From VRUE01 sp963837695 (GTDB taxonomy: Bacteria; Actinomycetota; Thermoleophilia; Solirubrobacterales; 70-9), in the NCBI GenBank assembly GCA_963837695.1, contig CAWINZ010000005.1, positions 1,302,001 to 1,366,000 of the forward strand: a stretch of DNA of 64,000 bases. The letters run 5' to 3'. Below, one piece after another: positions 18,140 through 26,791 of the stretch. Every line of letters begins with the position of its first letter. Positions within the stretch are counted from its first letter, which is position 1. The translations under genes and the position numbers were made by a program. Under the pieces are notes generated by a model, which was not told the origin of the DNA, searched no databases, and saw nothing but the letters and a program-made list of their open reading frames with translations.

Positions 18140-19140
18140 CGCGGTCGCGCCCCCCAGCCCGGTGCGCCGACGCGGCTGCCGAAGCCTTCTTCTTCGGTGC
18201 CGCCCGTGTCGAACTCCTTGGTGAACCCGCGCCCGTCCGCCCGGATGACCGCGATGTCGCTGCTGTAGCGGCCGCTGCTGAGGAAGGCGATGTGCTTGCC
18301 GTCCGGCGACCAGGAGGGGTTGGTGTAGCAGGCGCTGCCGAAGCAGTCGTGGCGGCTGTGGGTCAGCTCGCGGACGTGCTTGCCGTTGATCTTGGCGACG
18401 AAGAGATTCGGCCCGTGGTCGCGGTTGCTGGAGAAGGCAATCTTGCGGCCGTTGGGCGAGATGTCGGGGTCGAGCTCGTTGCGCGGGCCGCCGATCAGGA
18501 GCCGGATCTGGCTGCCGTCGGGGCGCATCGAGAGGATGTTGCTGCGGTCCGTGCGCCCACTGGTCATGCGGTTGCTGACGAAGACGATCCGTCTGCCGTT
18601 GGGCGTGAAGGTCGGGTCGGAGTCGCTGCCGGATTCGTCGCTGATCGCCCGCGGGGTACCGCCGTTGACCGGCACGCTGAAGATCTGGGTGACCCGACCC
18701 TGCAGCCCCCTGCGGTCGAAGACCACCAGTTTCCCGTTCGGCGAGAAGGAGGGATTGGAGTCGTAGAAGCCGCCGCTGGTCAGCTGCCTGACGCCGCTTC
18801 CGTTCCTCTTCATCAGGTAGAGGTGGCTGCCCTGAGGCGCCAGACCCGGGTCATGGTTGCCGGCGAAGACGATCAGGCGCCCGTTGGGTGAGTAGGAGGG
18901 ACTGTTGTCGGCCGGGCTTTCGGTCAGCTGGACCGGAGCGTCGCGCTTGCGCGGCCCGTGGGCGAGCAGGCCACCCGTGTCGCTGCCTTCGTTGATCAGG
19001 ACGTGCGAGTAGGCGATCGGTCCGGGGACGCCCGGGAACGCCGCCTCGGCGGGCGAGGCCGTGAGCAGCGCGACGAGGCCGAGCAGCGGCAGGGCAACGC
19101 GCATCCAAGCCTGCCCAGGCGTGGTATCGCATCGCCGCAT
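18136..19140 (-). CDS. Secreted PD40/TolB-type beta-propeller protein
   Basis: 334 residues from the ATG at 19140. That start is supported by TAGGCT (19153-19148) 7 nt upstream; an upstream in-frame start at 19185 also exists. An N-terminal signal sequence (VALPLLGLVALLTASPAEA) is followed by blades such as PSFSPNGKLVVFDRRG, PTFTPNGRRIVFVSNR and PSWSPDGKHIAFLSSG. A cysteine pair, HDCFGSACY, may form a disulfide, consistent with export. First gene of a two-gene operon of paralogous propellers; ligand unknown. Confidence 0.8.
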   Translation of the reverse strand: MRRCDTTPGQAWMRVALPLLGLVALLTASPAEAAFPGVPGPIAYSHVLINEGSDTGGLLAHGPRKRDAPVQLTESPADNSPSYSPNGRLIVFAGNHDPGLAPQGSHLYLMKRNGSGVRQLTSGGFYDSNPSFSPNGKLVVFDRRGLQGRVTQIFSVPVNGGTPRAISDESGSDSDPTFTPNGRRIVFVSNRMTSGRTDRSNILSMRPDGSQIRLLIGGPRNELDPDISPNGRKIAFSSNRDHGPNLFVAKINGKHVRELTHSRHDCFGSACYTNPSWSPDGKHIAFLSSGRYSSDIAVIRADGRGFTKEFDTGGTEEEGFGSRVGAPGWGARPR

Positions 19141-19268
19141 GGCAATCAGCCTAAACCGCCCAAGCGGATAGAGCGATTTCCGCAAGCGGATGTTCGGGAA
19201 TCAACGGTCTGGTCAGCCATTACTTGCAATAAAAATCAAGCACTATGTTTGCGCAAGGAGATAGGGAA

Positions 19269-20228
19269 GTGGAGCAGGTCGGGCTCGATCTCGGCAAACG
19301 CAGGGCTGCTCTGCTCATGGATGGGAAGCGAGTGGCGACCTTCGACGTCGAGCGTATCGATGTCCTGACCGCCCGAGGGGTGGACGAGCTGGCCTCCGAG
19401 GACCCAGGGCGTCGGTTGGTCGTCTTCGAGCGATCCTCGCCACAGGCGCGCGAGCTGCTGCGTCGACGCGGTATTTCCTATGGGGCGGCGGACGGAGAGC
19501 TGTTTGTGCACGCTCCGCCGATTCACATCGAGCGGCCACCGCTCCGCCGCACGATCGCTCCACCAACCGCCCCCGCTTCGCCCTTTGCCATTCGATCCAG
19601 CCGAGTCCCCCGCTGGCTGCTGCTTCATGCCGAGGAGCGTCCCTCGTTTCGTGAGCTTGCCGAGACTGTCGAGTTGAGCGAGGCGATGGTGTCTCGCACC
19701 ATGCGTGCTCTCTCGGACGACGGGCTGGTGGCGATCGAGCCCGATCCGGCCGACGCTCGCCGTCGCAGGGTGCGGCTGCGCGATGCTCGGTCTCTGCTCG
19801 GTGCGTTCGAGCAGGCCATCGCCACGCGACGGCCGCCACGGATTACGTGGGACGTCGGCACTCACGATGCGGTTGGGGCGCTCGAGCGATTGCGGGCAGC
19901 GGCCGATCGCCTGGAGCTTCCCTACGCCGTCAGCGGTCTGGTCGGGGCGGCGTTCGTGCGACGCGTCGTCGAGCCGGCCGAGGTCAGCGTTTGGATCCCC
20001 CGCGATGACCCCGCGCTCTGGGCAGAGGAGCTGATGGCGGTTCCAGCCCGCCCCGGTCCCGGCCGGATCACGGCCTATCTGGCACCCGATCCGTTCGTGC
20101 TCTCGCTCGCGACGACCCGTGAGCGCGTCCACGTCGCGGACCCGGTTCAGCTCTACCTCGACTGCCGCCGAGCCGGCGAGCGCGCCCTCGAGGCCGCTGA
20201 GGCGATTCGGGCTGAGATGAACTGGTGA
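19269..20228 (+). CDS. Winged-helix protein with AbiEi-like C-terminal region
   Basis: About 319 residues. A MarR/Rrf2-like winged helix lies at the centre (SFRELAETVELSEAMVSRTMRALSDDG with the wing PADARRRRVRL). It is followed by a region resembling AbiEi-type antitoxin proteins, with RVHVADPVQLYLDCRRAGER near the end. AbiEi is the antitoxin and repressor of a type IV toxin-antitoxin pair, but no AbiEii nucleotidyltransferase is adjacent. The GTG at 19269 is preferred because AAGGAG (19255-19260) sits 8 nt upstream; an ATG at 19245 is the alternative. Confidence 0.65.
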   Translation: MEQVGLDLGKRRAALLMDGKRVATFDVERIDVLTARGVDELASEDPGRRLVVFERSSPQARELLRRRGISYGAADGELFVHAPPIHIERPPLRRTIAPPTAPASPFAIRSSRVPRWLLLHAEERPSFRELAETVELSEAMVSRTMRALSDDGLVAIEPDPADARRRRVRLRDARSLLGAFEQAIATRRPPRITWDVGTHDAVGALERLRAAADRLELPYAVSGLVGAAFVRRVVEPAEVSVWIPRDDPALWAEELMAVPARPGPGRITAYLAPDPFVLSLATTRERVHVADPVQLYLDCRRAGERALEAAEAIRAEMNW

Positions 20229-20328
20229 AGGTCATTGCGCCCAGCTGGCCGCTGAGACCGAGGTGCGCCGTATCGCCCGGAACGCACTGAGGCAGATCGC
20301 CGCCGACTGACAGCAGCAGCCGTGGGAT

Positions 20329-21456
20329 TCAGTCGGCTGCGGCCGGCACCTGCTCGACGTCGACCGAGACGCCGAACTCGGCGAGGGCGGCGAGGAAGGA
20401 CGCGGGGTCAAAGGCCTGTGCCGGCGCCAGCGCGCCGCTGCGCTCGTAGCCGGGATCCGCGCAGAGCAGCGCGCCGTGGGCGAGGCTGGCGGCGGTGAGG
20501 CCGTAGACGTCGCTGCCGCGCACGGTGCCGCGACGGGTGCCGTTCTTGCCCCGCGCCTCGCAACTGATCGTGAATCGCGCCGCGGAGCGGCTCTGCTCAC
20601 TGGGAGCAGCCGGCAGGCGCCGGACCAGCGCTCCCATCGCCTGGCGTAGAGGAGTCCGCATGGCCAGCCCGAGCAGGGGAGAGGAGATGACGGCGAGCGG
20701 CATCAGCCGCGGCGGTACCACCATCCCGTTGAGCAGCGTGCGGACCCGGGCGGTCTCGACATGCCGTGGCACAGTGATCTGCTCCCCGGCGGGATAGCGC
20801 AGCATCCGTTGTTCCCCAATCGGCTCCGGAAAGCGCCAGCGCCCGCCATCTGCACTGCGCGGCGCCGGCCGCCAATCCCCATCGGCCCAGACCACATCCC
20901 CGCCCCGCATGATCTCGAGGCCCGAGAGGGCAGTCCCGTGCGTCGGCTCGAACCCATGCACGCAGTAGGCAACGACGATCTCCTCCAACGGCCCCATCCC
21001 ATCGGCGGTGAGCGCCGCAACAAGGTCGCCGGGCAGGTAGTCAAAGCCCATCCCGGAGACCAGCACAGCCCCCCTCTCAGCGGCCTTTGCCCCATATCGG
21101 TCGAAGACCATCCGCATGAACCCCTGCTCTCCAGTCGTGTCCAGGTAGTGCGTCCCGGTATCGACAGCCGCAGCAACCACCGGCTCCCCATGCAGGCCAA
21201 ACGGCCCAGCGCAAGCGATCACAACAGAACAAGGCTCAAGCATCTCCCGCAACCCAGCAGGGTCATCAACCGAAGCAGCGACAAAAGGCACGCCCCCAAG
21301 CTCTTCCGAAAGCGCTTCCAGCTTCCCCCGATCTCGCCCCGCGATCAGGAAGTCAACTCCAAGCCGCGTCAGCTCACGAGCGATCAGCCCGCCAGTGAAG
21401 CCGGTAGCCCCGTAGACGGCGATCGGTCGAAGCGCATTTTTCTGATCGCCCGGCAT
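20329..21456 (-). CDS. Saccharopine dehydrogenase-like / trans-acting enoyl reductase family protein
   Basis: 375 residues from the ATG at 21456, which is backed by TACGGT 7 nt upstream. The N-terminal Rossmann motif is AVYGATGFTGGLIARELTRLG; then IAGRDRGKLEALSEELGG, VVIACAGPFGLHGEPVV and HYLDTTGEQGFM, as in the NAD(P)-binding family that includes mycobacterial trans-acting enoyl reductases. The C-terminus has DVYGLTAASLAHGALLCADPGY. The substrate is not evident and no polyketide synthase is nearby. Confidence 0.75.
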   Translation of the reverse strand: MPGDQKNALRPIAVYGATGFTGGLIARELTRLGVDFLIAGRDRGKLEALSEELGGVPFVAASVDDPAGLREMLEPCSVVIACAGPFGLHGEPVVAAAVDTGTHYLDTTGEQGFMRMVFDRYGAKAAERGAVLVSGMGFDYLPGDLVAALTADGMGPLEEIVVAYCVHGFEPTHGTALSGLEIMRGGDVVWADGDWRPAPRSADGGRWRFPEPIGEQRMLRYPAGEQITVPRHVETARVRTLLNGMVVPPRLMPLAVISSPLLGLAMRTPLRQAMGALVRRLPAAPSEQSRSAARFTISCEARGKNGTRRGTVRGSDVYGLTAASLAHGALLCADPGYERSGALAPAQAFDPASFLAALAEFGVSVDVEQVPAAAD

Positions 21457-21609
21457 GGTCGGGACCGTAACTGAACGTGATACAGGCAATTGGAGCCCCG
21501 CGGGGCAATCCGTGCTGACCGTTGTGTCCAACGGGCCTTCCTGCACCCACGGAATCTACTTCTTGGGCGGCATTTCTCAGACGCCGCGGCTGCCCATATC
21601 GTTCAACTC

Positions 21610-22695
21610 GTGAACGCGTTTACCGTGATCGATCTCTTTGCAGGCTGCGGCGGCATGACGCTGGGTTTCCGGGAAAGTGGCCCATTTCGTCCGGTGCTCG
21701 CTGTTGAGTGCGACCCCGCCGCCGCCGAGACCTATCGTCTGAATTTTGGCGACCACGTTGCCGAGGCGCCGATCGAGGATGTTGCGCGCTTTCAGAAAGT
21801 GGATGTCGTCATCGGTGGGCCACCATGCCAAGGCTTCAGCCCGCTCAACCGCGACCTTGTCGGCTTCGAGCGGCGTGGCCTGTGGCGTGAATACCTGCGG
21901 GCTCTCAGGCAGGCAGAACCGCAGGCATTTGTGATGGAGAACGTCCCCGAGTTACTTCGCTCGGCTGAGTACGCCGACTTCAAGCGACGGGCCCAGCGGC
22001 TTGGTTTTACGATCGACGAGCGGATCCTGAACGCAGCCGACTACGGCGTGCCACAGCGCCGTCGTCGTGCAATCGCCATGGGGGTCCGCTCTGGGGTGGT
22101 GCCGTGGCCGACGGCAACCCATTTCGACCCTGAGGCGTCAGAAGTCAACGGAGGCGATGCACCGTGGGCCACCTTTCGGGAGGCGGTTGCAGGTCTGCCA
22201 TTACGCCCTGACGGCAAGGCCTGGCACCGTCGGCGCAATCCTCGGCCCGAGAGCGTTCGCCGCTACAAGGCGGTGCCTCGAGACGGCGGCGATCGGTTTG
22301 CGATGCAGCGGAATCTGGATCGCGCGGGTCTTGGTCATTTGGTCCCACGGTGCTGGCGGGAAAAGCCGACTGGCACGACGGATGTCTTCGGCCGTCTCTG
22401 GTGGGACCGACCCGCCTGCACGATTAGGACGGAGTTCTACAAGCCTGAGAAAGGTAGGTATCTGCACCCGTCTGCGCACCGACCGATCACCCTGCGCGAG
22501 GCGGCGCGGTGCATGGGTTTCCCGGATGAGTTTGTCTTTCCCGAGCATCAGTCGATGACCAGTGTCGGCCGTCAGATCGGCAATGCTGTGCCCCCGCTGC
22601 TTGCTAGATGTATCGCTGAAAACCTTGCCGGAATATTGAGCCAGAACTGGAGTAGCCCGACCGAGTCGGAGGGGTTCATCGAGAGCGCGGCCTAG
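21610..22695 (+). CDS. DNA (cytosine-5) methyltransferase of the R-M-V island
   Basis: 361 residues. C5-methyltransferase motifs run in order: I VIDLFAGCGGMTLGFRESG; IV VIGGPPCQGFSPLNRD with the catalytic Cys; VI FVMENVPEL; VIII DYGVPQRRRRAIAMG; IX REAARCMGFPDEF; X VGRQIGNAVPPLLAR. The GTG at 21610 is chosen because TATCGT (21597-21602) lies 7 nt upstream and the conserved domain begins at once. It faces the NaeI-like endonuclease gene tail to tail, overlapping it by 4 bp. Inferred role: protects host DNA from that enzyme. Confidence 0.92.
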   Translation: MNAFTVIDLFAGCGGMTLGFRESGPFRPVLAVECDPAAAETYRLNFGDHVAEAPIEDVARFQKVDVVIGGPPCQGFSPLNRDLVGFERRGLWREYLRALRQAEPQAFVMENVPELLRSAEYADFKRRAQRLGFTIDERILNAADYGVPQRRRRAIAMGVRSGVVPWPTATHFDPEASEVNGGDAPWATFREAVAGLPLRPDGKAWHRRRNPRPESVRRYKAVPRDGGDRFAMQRNLDRAGLGHLVPRCWREKPTGTTDVFGRLWWDRPACTIRTEFYKPEKGRYLHPSAHRPITLREAARCMGFPDEFVFPEHQSMTSVGRQIGNAVPPLLARCIAENLAGILSQNWSSPTESEGFIESAA

Positions 22696-23573
22696 TCGAA
22701 TTCGAATAGACGACGAGTTGACGCCGGTAGCCCGCGCCTCTTCGAGTCGGGAAGGGCATCTATCTCCGCCTCCGGAACCGACATGAACTCATCGCGTTCG
22801 AGCCGCGGGTACCCGAGTGCTTCGACTACAGGGTTGCCGTACCTGGCCGACAGGATTTTAATCTCGCCAAGTGGGTTTCCGGCCCAGGAATCGGCACGTA
22901 CTCGCCGCATCGGATCACCGGTCGTCCGCGCCACCGTTGCGATTGCGTTGCGCGGGATCCGGGTTCGGGGCAGCAGGGTGAACAGTCTGGTGACCCGGGC
23001 CTGGATAGTCGGTTCGCCCATGACAGCGAGCCTCTTCTCGTGATCCATCTGCTCGACGAAATTGACTGGAAGGGGCGATGAAGGCACCAACAGGCTCATC
23101 TCAGATCGGCCGACCGCGGACAGGGTCCTCTTGCGATCTCGGTTTTCTCCGAGATTTAGCCATTCCTCGTTGCAGCGGACGAGGCCGACTTGAAAACGGG
23201 ATAGATCTTCTAGTCCGCCGATACACAGACAGAGTTGACCGATTGCCTCCTGCGGTATCTGCCAGACGCTGTTCATTGCCCACTTGATGTCGACCGGGTG
23301 GCCCTCTATCTCGAGATCCAGGATCGGACCTCGTTCGAGGCCGAGCGAGGTCCTGACGACTATCTCGACCTTCGTCCCGACGTAGGTCTTCTCGGTCTTG
23401 GCGAGTTCGGCCAGGCGGCAGCGTCCGGTACGAGGGCCATCGAGGACCTCGTCGATGGCATGTCGAATAGCCTGCCCGAACTTCTCGACAGGGTCGCGCC
23501 CGGCGAGCGTGCGTAACCTGGCATCCACTGCAGCCTGGGATGCATCTACCTTTGTCGAGGAGGCGCCGAGCAC
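22692..23573 (-). CDS. NaeI-family type II restriction endonuclease
   Basis: 293 residues. The segment TEKTYVGTKVEIVVRTSLG followed by GPILDLEIEGHPVDIKWAM matches the catalytic region of NaeI (an Asp, then the Asp-x-Lys pair, VDIKW). NaeI cleaves GCCGGC and needs a second site as effector. The C-terminal half (VARTTGDPMRRVRADSW) would be the effector-binding domain. The gene is visibly less G+C-rich than its neighbours, supporting recent acquisition. Start GTG at 23573; specificity is inferred from the family only. Confidence 0.82.
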   Translation of the reverse strand: MLGASSTKVDASQAAVDARLRTLAGRDPVEKFGQAIRHAIDEVLDGPRTGRCRLAELAKTEKTYVGTKVEIVVRTSLGLERGPILDLEIEGHPVDIKWAMNSVWQIPQEAIGQLCLCIGGLEDLSRFQVGLVRCNEEWLNLGENRDRKRTLSAVGRSEMSLLVPSSPLPVNFVEQMDHEKRLAVMGEPTIQARVTRLFTLLPRTRIPRNAIATVARTTGDPMRRVRADSWAGNPLGEIKILSARYGNPVVEALGYPRLERDEFMSVPEAEIDALPDSKRRGLPASTRRLFEFD

Positions 23574-23655
23574 TGCGGCGCAGTATGTCTTGTGGGGTCC
23601 AATTACTCCACCATGAGATCGCTAGGGTGATTCGCACATTGCAGGAGTCCAAGCG

Positions 23656-24087
23656 TTGACGACCCACCGCCCTATGCCGTCGTCCGCTGCCGTCAGCGCT
23701 CAGATGTCTCGGCTTGGACAGCGCGATACGGGGCCCGAGGTGGCTTTGCGTTCAGAGCTCCACGGCCGCGGTTTGCGCTTCCGTATTGATAGAGCCCCGG
23801 TGCAGGGCGTCCGCTCGCGAGCCGATGTGGTTTTTCGGCCGGAGAAAGTCGCTGTCTACGTCGACGGCTGCTTCTGGCACTGCTGCCCGCAGCACGGCAC
23901 GATGCCCAAGGCGAACGCCGAGTTTTGGGAGCGCAAGTTGAAGAGAAACCGACAGCGCGATGCCGAGACCGGCGAGGCGTTGAGCGAACGGGGCTGGGAG
24001 GTCGTGAGGGTCTGGGAGCATGAGGAAGTGGGGGAGGCCGCCGATCGGGTCGAAGACGTTCTCCGCGCCAGGCGCAGGACGAAGTAA
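23656..24087 (+). CDS. vsr: Vsr, very-short-patch mismatch endonuclease
   Basis: 143 residues. It nicks next to T:G mismatches left when 5-methylcytosine deaminates. Family motifs are clear: MSRLGQRDTGPEVALRSELH, FRIDRAPVQGVRSRADVVF, VAVYVDGCFWHCCPQHG (catalytic Asp and zinc-site Cys/His), and NRQRDAETGEALSERGWEVVRVWEHE. TTG start at 23656 after a GGAG. Together with the methyltransferase and endonuclease it forms a complete restriction-modification-repair set. Confidence 0.93.
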   Translation: MTTHRPMPSSAAVSAQMSRLGQRDTGPEVALRSELHGRGLRFRIDRAPVQGVRSRADVVFRPEKVAVYVDGCFWHCCPQHGTMPKANAEFWERKLKRNRQRDAETGEALSERGWEVVRVWEHEEVGEAADRVEDVLRARRRTK

Positions 24088-24183
24088 CGCAATGTCGAGC
24101 AGGTCCGGGGTCGATATTCAGCAGCTGTCGGCAAGGATGTAATCGAGCAACTCTCTGTCTCCATGTTTTGCCTTGAACGGCCT

Positions 24184-24203
24184 GTTTGCCTAGCAAGGCA
24201 AAC
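24184..24203. terminator. Small hairpin downstream of vsr
   Basis: GTTTGCC (24184-24190), a 6-nt loop, GGCAAAC (24197-24203), placed between the convergent vsr and GNAT genes. No T-run follows, so intrinsic termination would be weak. It marks the right edge of the lower-G+C island. Confidence 0.35.
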
Positions 24204-24237
24204 GTCGTCCGGCAGGCAAATCGGCCCTAGCCCAGCC

Positions 24238-25242
24238 CTAGCCCCGAATATCGGCCAACACGTAGTCGAGCAGCTCGCGGCCGTGGTCGGAGGCGACCTC
24301 GATGTCGTCGGCGGTTATCCGGGCGCGGTGCAGGGACTGCATTCGCAGGACGTCGCCGTCGGTGCGGTTGTTGGGGAAGATGCCGGCATAGGAGACGCCG
24401 AGGCGCTCGAGGTGGTCGGCCAGCAGGGCGGTTGCCGGGTTCTCCAGCGGCAGGTCCAGGTAGATCGCGTCGAGGCACTTACGGTGGAAGAGGTGGTGGC
24501 GCTCGGCGGCTACCGCGGTCTCCAGGTCGGCGCCCGGTTCGTGGGCGGTGATCAGGGCCAGGTTGTGGTCCTCGTCGATCTCCACGTGCAGGCCGGTTCG
24601 CGCTGGCATTCGCGCTCCCGGCGGAGGATCGGCGAGGGTGCCGCGTAGTTCGCACAGCTCCAGCGTCTTGCCGATGATCTCGTGGTGGCGCTCTGGGGCG
24701 TAGACCTCCCGCTCGTGGCCGTCGTTCAGCTTCGCGTAGAACAGTGCTGCCGATTGACGGCGGGGTCGCTGGTCGGTTGCTGCGTCGTTGGAGACTGAGG
24801 CCGGGATCCAGCCGAGCAGGAAGCCGGTCTCGTGGGCGCCCAGCTCGAGGTTTGCCCGCTGGCTGTAGGGGTGTGCCGCCGTCGCCTCGCTGTACATCCC
24901 CGCCAAGCCACGCTCGGTCGCCCACTCCATCAGATGCTGCTTGGTCCGCGTGAAGAGGTGCTGGCCGCGAGCCGCCGGCATCGTCACCGCCTGGCCCGAG
25001 TGGCCGACGGCGTCGCCGGCCGCCGCCAGGCTCATGCCCTCATGGCAGAGCAACGCGCCGTCGGCCGACTCGGCGACGAAGGAGACGTAGGTGCCGTCCG
25101 CGAGCCGCGCCTCCACCTCGGGCTCGTCGTAGACCCAGCGCACGTCGTAGGTGTCGCCGTAGGCGGCCCGGATCGCCTCGGTGAGGATGCTTCCCTCGCC
25201 GGGCTCCAGGTACCTGAAATTGACTGTGTCCTTGCCCGCCAT
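24238..25242 (-). CDS. GNAT-family acetyltransferase-like protein
   Basis: 334 residues. The N-terminal half fits a GNAT fold: an acceptor-sensing strand (YVSFVAESADGALLCHEGMS), a long helix, then GLAGMYSEATAAHPYSQRAN and LELGAHETGFLLGW, which resemble the acetyl-CoA-binding and closing strands. The C-terminal half looks like a second GNAT-like domain (LADHLERLGVSYAGIFPNN). The ATG at 25242 is chosen for the Gly-rich GGGGGGAG site upstream; an in-frame start at 25287 is less likely. Substrate unknown. Confidence 0.6.
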   Translation of the reverse strand: MAGKDTVNFRYLEPGEGSILTEAIRAAYGDTYDVRWVYDEPEVEARLADGTYVSFVAESADGALLCHEGMSLAAAGDAVGHSGQAVTMPAARGQHLFTRTKQHLMEWATERGLAGMYSEATAAHPYSQRANLELGAHETGFLLGWIPASVSNDAATDQRPRRQSAALFYAKLNDGHEREVYAPERHHEIIGKTLELCELRGTLADPPPGARMPARTGLHVEIDEDHNLALITAHEPGADLETAVAAERHHLFHRKCLDAIYLDLPLENPATALLADHLERLGVSYAGIFPNNRTDGDVLRMQSLHRARITADDIEVASDHGRELLDYVLADIRG

Positions 25243-25293
25243 GTCGCTCCCCCCCTCTATATTCGGCAGAGAACCGAAATCATTCATCTACGC

Positions 25294-25366
25294 GCCCGCC
25301 TAGCTCAATTGGCAGAGCACTCGATTTGTAATCGAGAGGTTTCCGGTTCAACCCCGGAGGCGGGCT
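25294..25366 (+). tRNA. tRNA-Thr (anticodon TGT)
   Basis: 73-nt cloverleaf. The acceptor stem GCCCGCC pairs with GGCGGGC; D arm GCTC...GAGC; anticodon stem CTCGA/TCGAG around loop TTTGTAA (anticodon TGT, reading ACA); T arm TCCGG/CCGGA with TTCAACC loop. No CCA is encoded. It reads ACA and possibly other ACN codons. Confidence 0.97.
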
Positions 25367-25379
25367 TTACTCCAGGCGC

Positions 25380-26765
25380 TCAGCTGCCGCTGCCCAGCAC
25401 TCGGGCCTTCTCGGCGGCGAGCTCCTCGTCGTTGAGGACGCCCTTCGCATGGAGCTCGGCGAGGCGCTCGAGGCGGCGCAGGCGCGAGTCCTCGTCGTCG
25501 GTGGGTAGTTCGGTGGTGGCCGCCGTTGCCGGCCCATCGCTCTCGCTCGGCTTGCGCATCTCCGGCAGGCGCAGCTTCGAGGCTCGCTCGCCCAGGTTGG
25601 CGCTCTTGACGGCATCGACCATGCGGTCCTTGGCTCCGCCGAAATAGTCGCCGACCTGGACGTCGGGGAATTCGTCCTCCGACTGGCGGCGCAGCTCGTG
25701 GATCCCGAAGGCGACGAAGCCGGCGAGGATCAGCGTGGTCAGGAAGGTGCGCAGGTTCTGCGTCGAAGCGGAGAGGAAGTAGATACAGACCAGGATCCCC
25801 CAGCCGGTGTAGACGTAGGGGGCGTAGTCGCGCAGGAACGGCGACATGAAGCGGCGGGTGGAGCGAGCCGAGCCAGTCGGCGAGCCGAGCCAGCCGGCGA
25901 TGCCGAGCAGGACGCCGAAGACGATCACCGTCGTCGCGATGCTGATCATCAGTGAGGTGCCGATCGACCAGGTCGCTTCCGCCGCCGGCTTGACGCTTTC
26001 GTCAGTGACGAGCTGGTCGACGACGATTCCCCCCGCCACCGAGCGGAAGACGATGACCAGGAATCCGGCGGCGACCAGGCCGATCCCGCAGAAGAGCACG
26101 GTCACCCAGCGCCCGTCACGGGAGATATAGATCGCCAGGCCGAAGGCGATCAGCGTCAGCAGCGAGAGCACCAGCGCCAGCCCCTTGATCCCGACCGCGA
26201 TGTCCTGCGCGGCCTTCAGCTGGTCGGAGCGCAGGATCGTGATCTGGCCGGCGTCGGGCGGCAGCTTTTCGGCGAGCTTGCTGCCGATCCCTACCTGGCC
26301 GGCAAGGTTCGTGACGAGGCTGCCGAGGTTGAGGGTGACGTTCCCTTCCGCCGTCGAGACCGCTTCTTTCTTGTTTTCCAGCACGGCGAGGAGCTGTTCG
26401 TGGGCGGCGCGGTTGGCGTCCTTCCAGAGTTCTTCCGCGGTCGTGCTCTGCAGAACCTGTTCGGCGCCGCCACCCGCGACCTGGCGCAGCCCGCCCGACA
26501 CCGGCCCGGCCAGCTGCTTGGTTTCGCCGGGAAGGATGTCTTCGAGTTCCTGTTCGACGTCGACGTTTTCGTAGAGCTGGTCGATCAGGTATGAGCCCAC
26601 GGCCGAGCGGACCTTCTCGTTCTGGATCAGCTTGCCGCTGGTGTCGACCCAGTCGTTCGTGTTGAGCGCCTGGCGCTCGGTCCAGATCGCGAAGACGCTG
26701 AGGAAGGCCAGCAAGGAACCGAGCACCACGAGGGCTTTGACGGTGCGTCGGCGTGCACGGCTCAT
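25380..26765 (-). CDS. Membrane protein with C-terminal SHOCT domain
   Basis: 461 residues. A basic N-terminus and one helix (ALVVLGSLLAFLSVFAIW) precede a large extracytoplasmic domain of about 150 residues. Then come four further helices and a cytoplasmic tail ending in a SHOCT motif (LERLAELHAKGVLNDEELAAEK), a short oligomerisation domain. TAGCAT (26779-26774) is 8 nt from the ATG. It shares an overlapping divergent promoter with the dioxygenase gene. Role unknown. Confidence 0.8.
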   Translation of the reverse strand: MSRARRRTVKALVVLGSLLAFLSVFAIWTERQALNTNDWVDTSGKLIQNEKVRSAVGSYLIDQLYENVDVEQELEDILPGETKQLAGPVSGGLRQVAGGGAEQVLQSTTAEELWKDANRAAHEQLLAVLENKKEAVSTAEGNVTLNLGSLVTNLAGQVGIGSKLAEKLPPDAGQITILRSDQLKAAQDIAVGIKGLALVLSLLTLIAFGLAIYISRDGRWVTVLFCGIGLVAAGFLVIVFRSVAGGIVVDQLVTDESVKPAAEATWSIGTSLMISIATTVIVFGVLLGIAGWLGSPTGSARSTRRFMSPFLRDYAPYVYTGWGILVCIYFLSASTQNLRTFLTTLILAGFVAFGIHELRRQSEDEFPDVQVGDYFGGAKDRMVDAVKSANLGERASKLRLPEMRKPSESDGPATAATTELPTDDEDSRLRRLERLAELHAKGVLNDEELAAEKARVLGSGS

Positions 26766-26773
26766 CGCGGGGG

Positions 26774-26783
26774 ATGCTATACG
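26774..26783. promoter_or_regulatory. Overlapping divergent -10 boxes (SHOCT gene / dioxygenase gene)
   Basis: ATGCTATACG: read on the minus strand it gives TAGCAT, 8 nt before the ATG at 26765; on the plus strand TATACG, preceded by TG as in extended -10 elements, 8 nt before the GTG at 26792. Both share the central TA at 26778-26779. Confidence 0.5.
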
Positions 26784-26791
26784 TGACGAGC

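Noticed and set aside
25294..25366. tRNA-Thr as the attachment site of the restriction island
   Set aside because: No integrase and no direct repeat of the tRNA 3' end was seen at the other side of the island.
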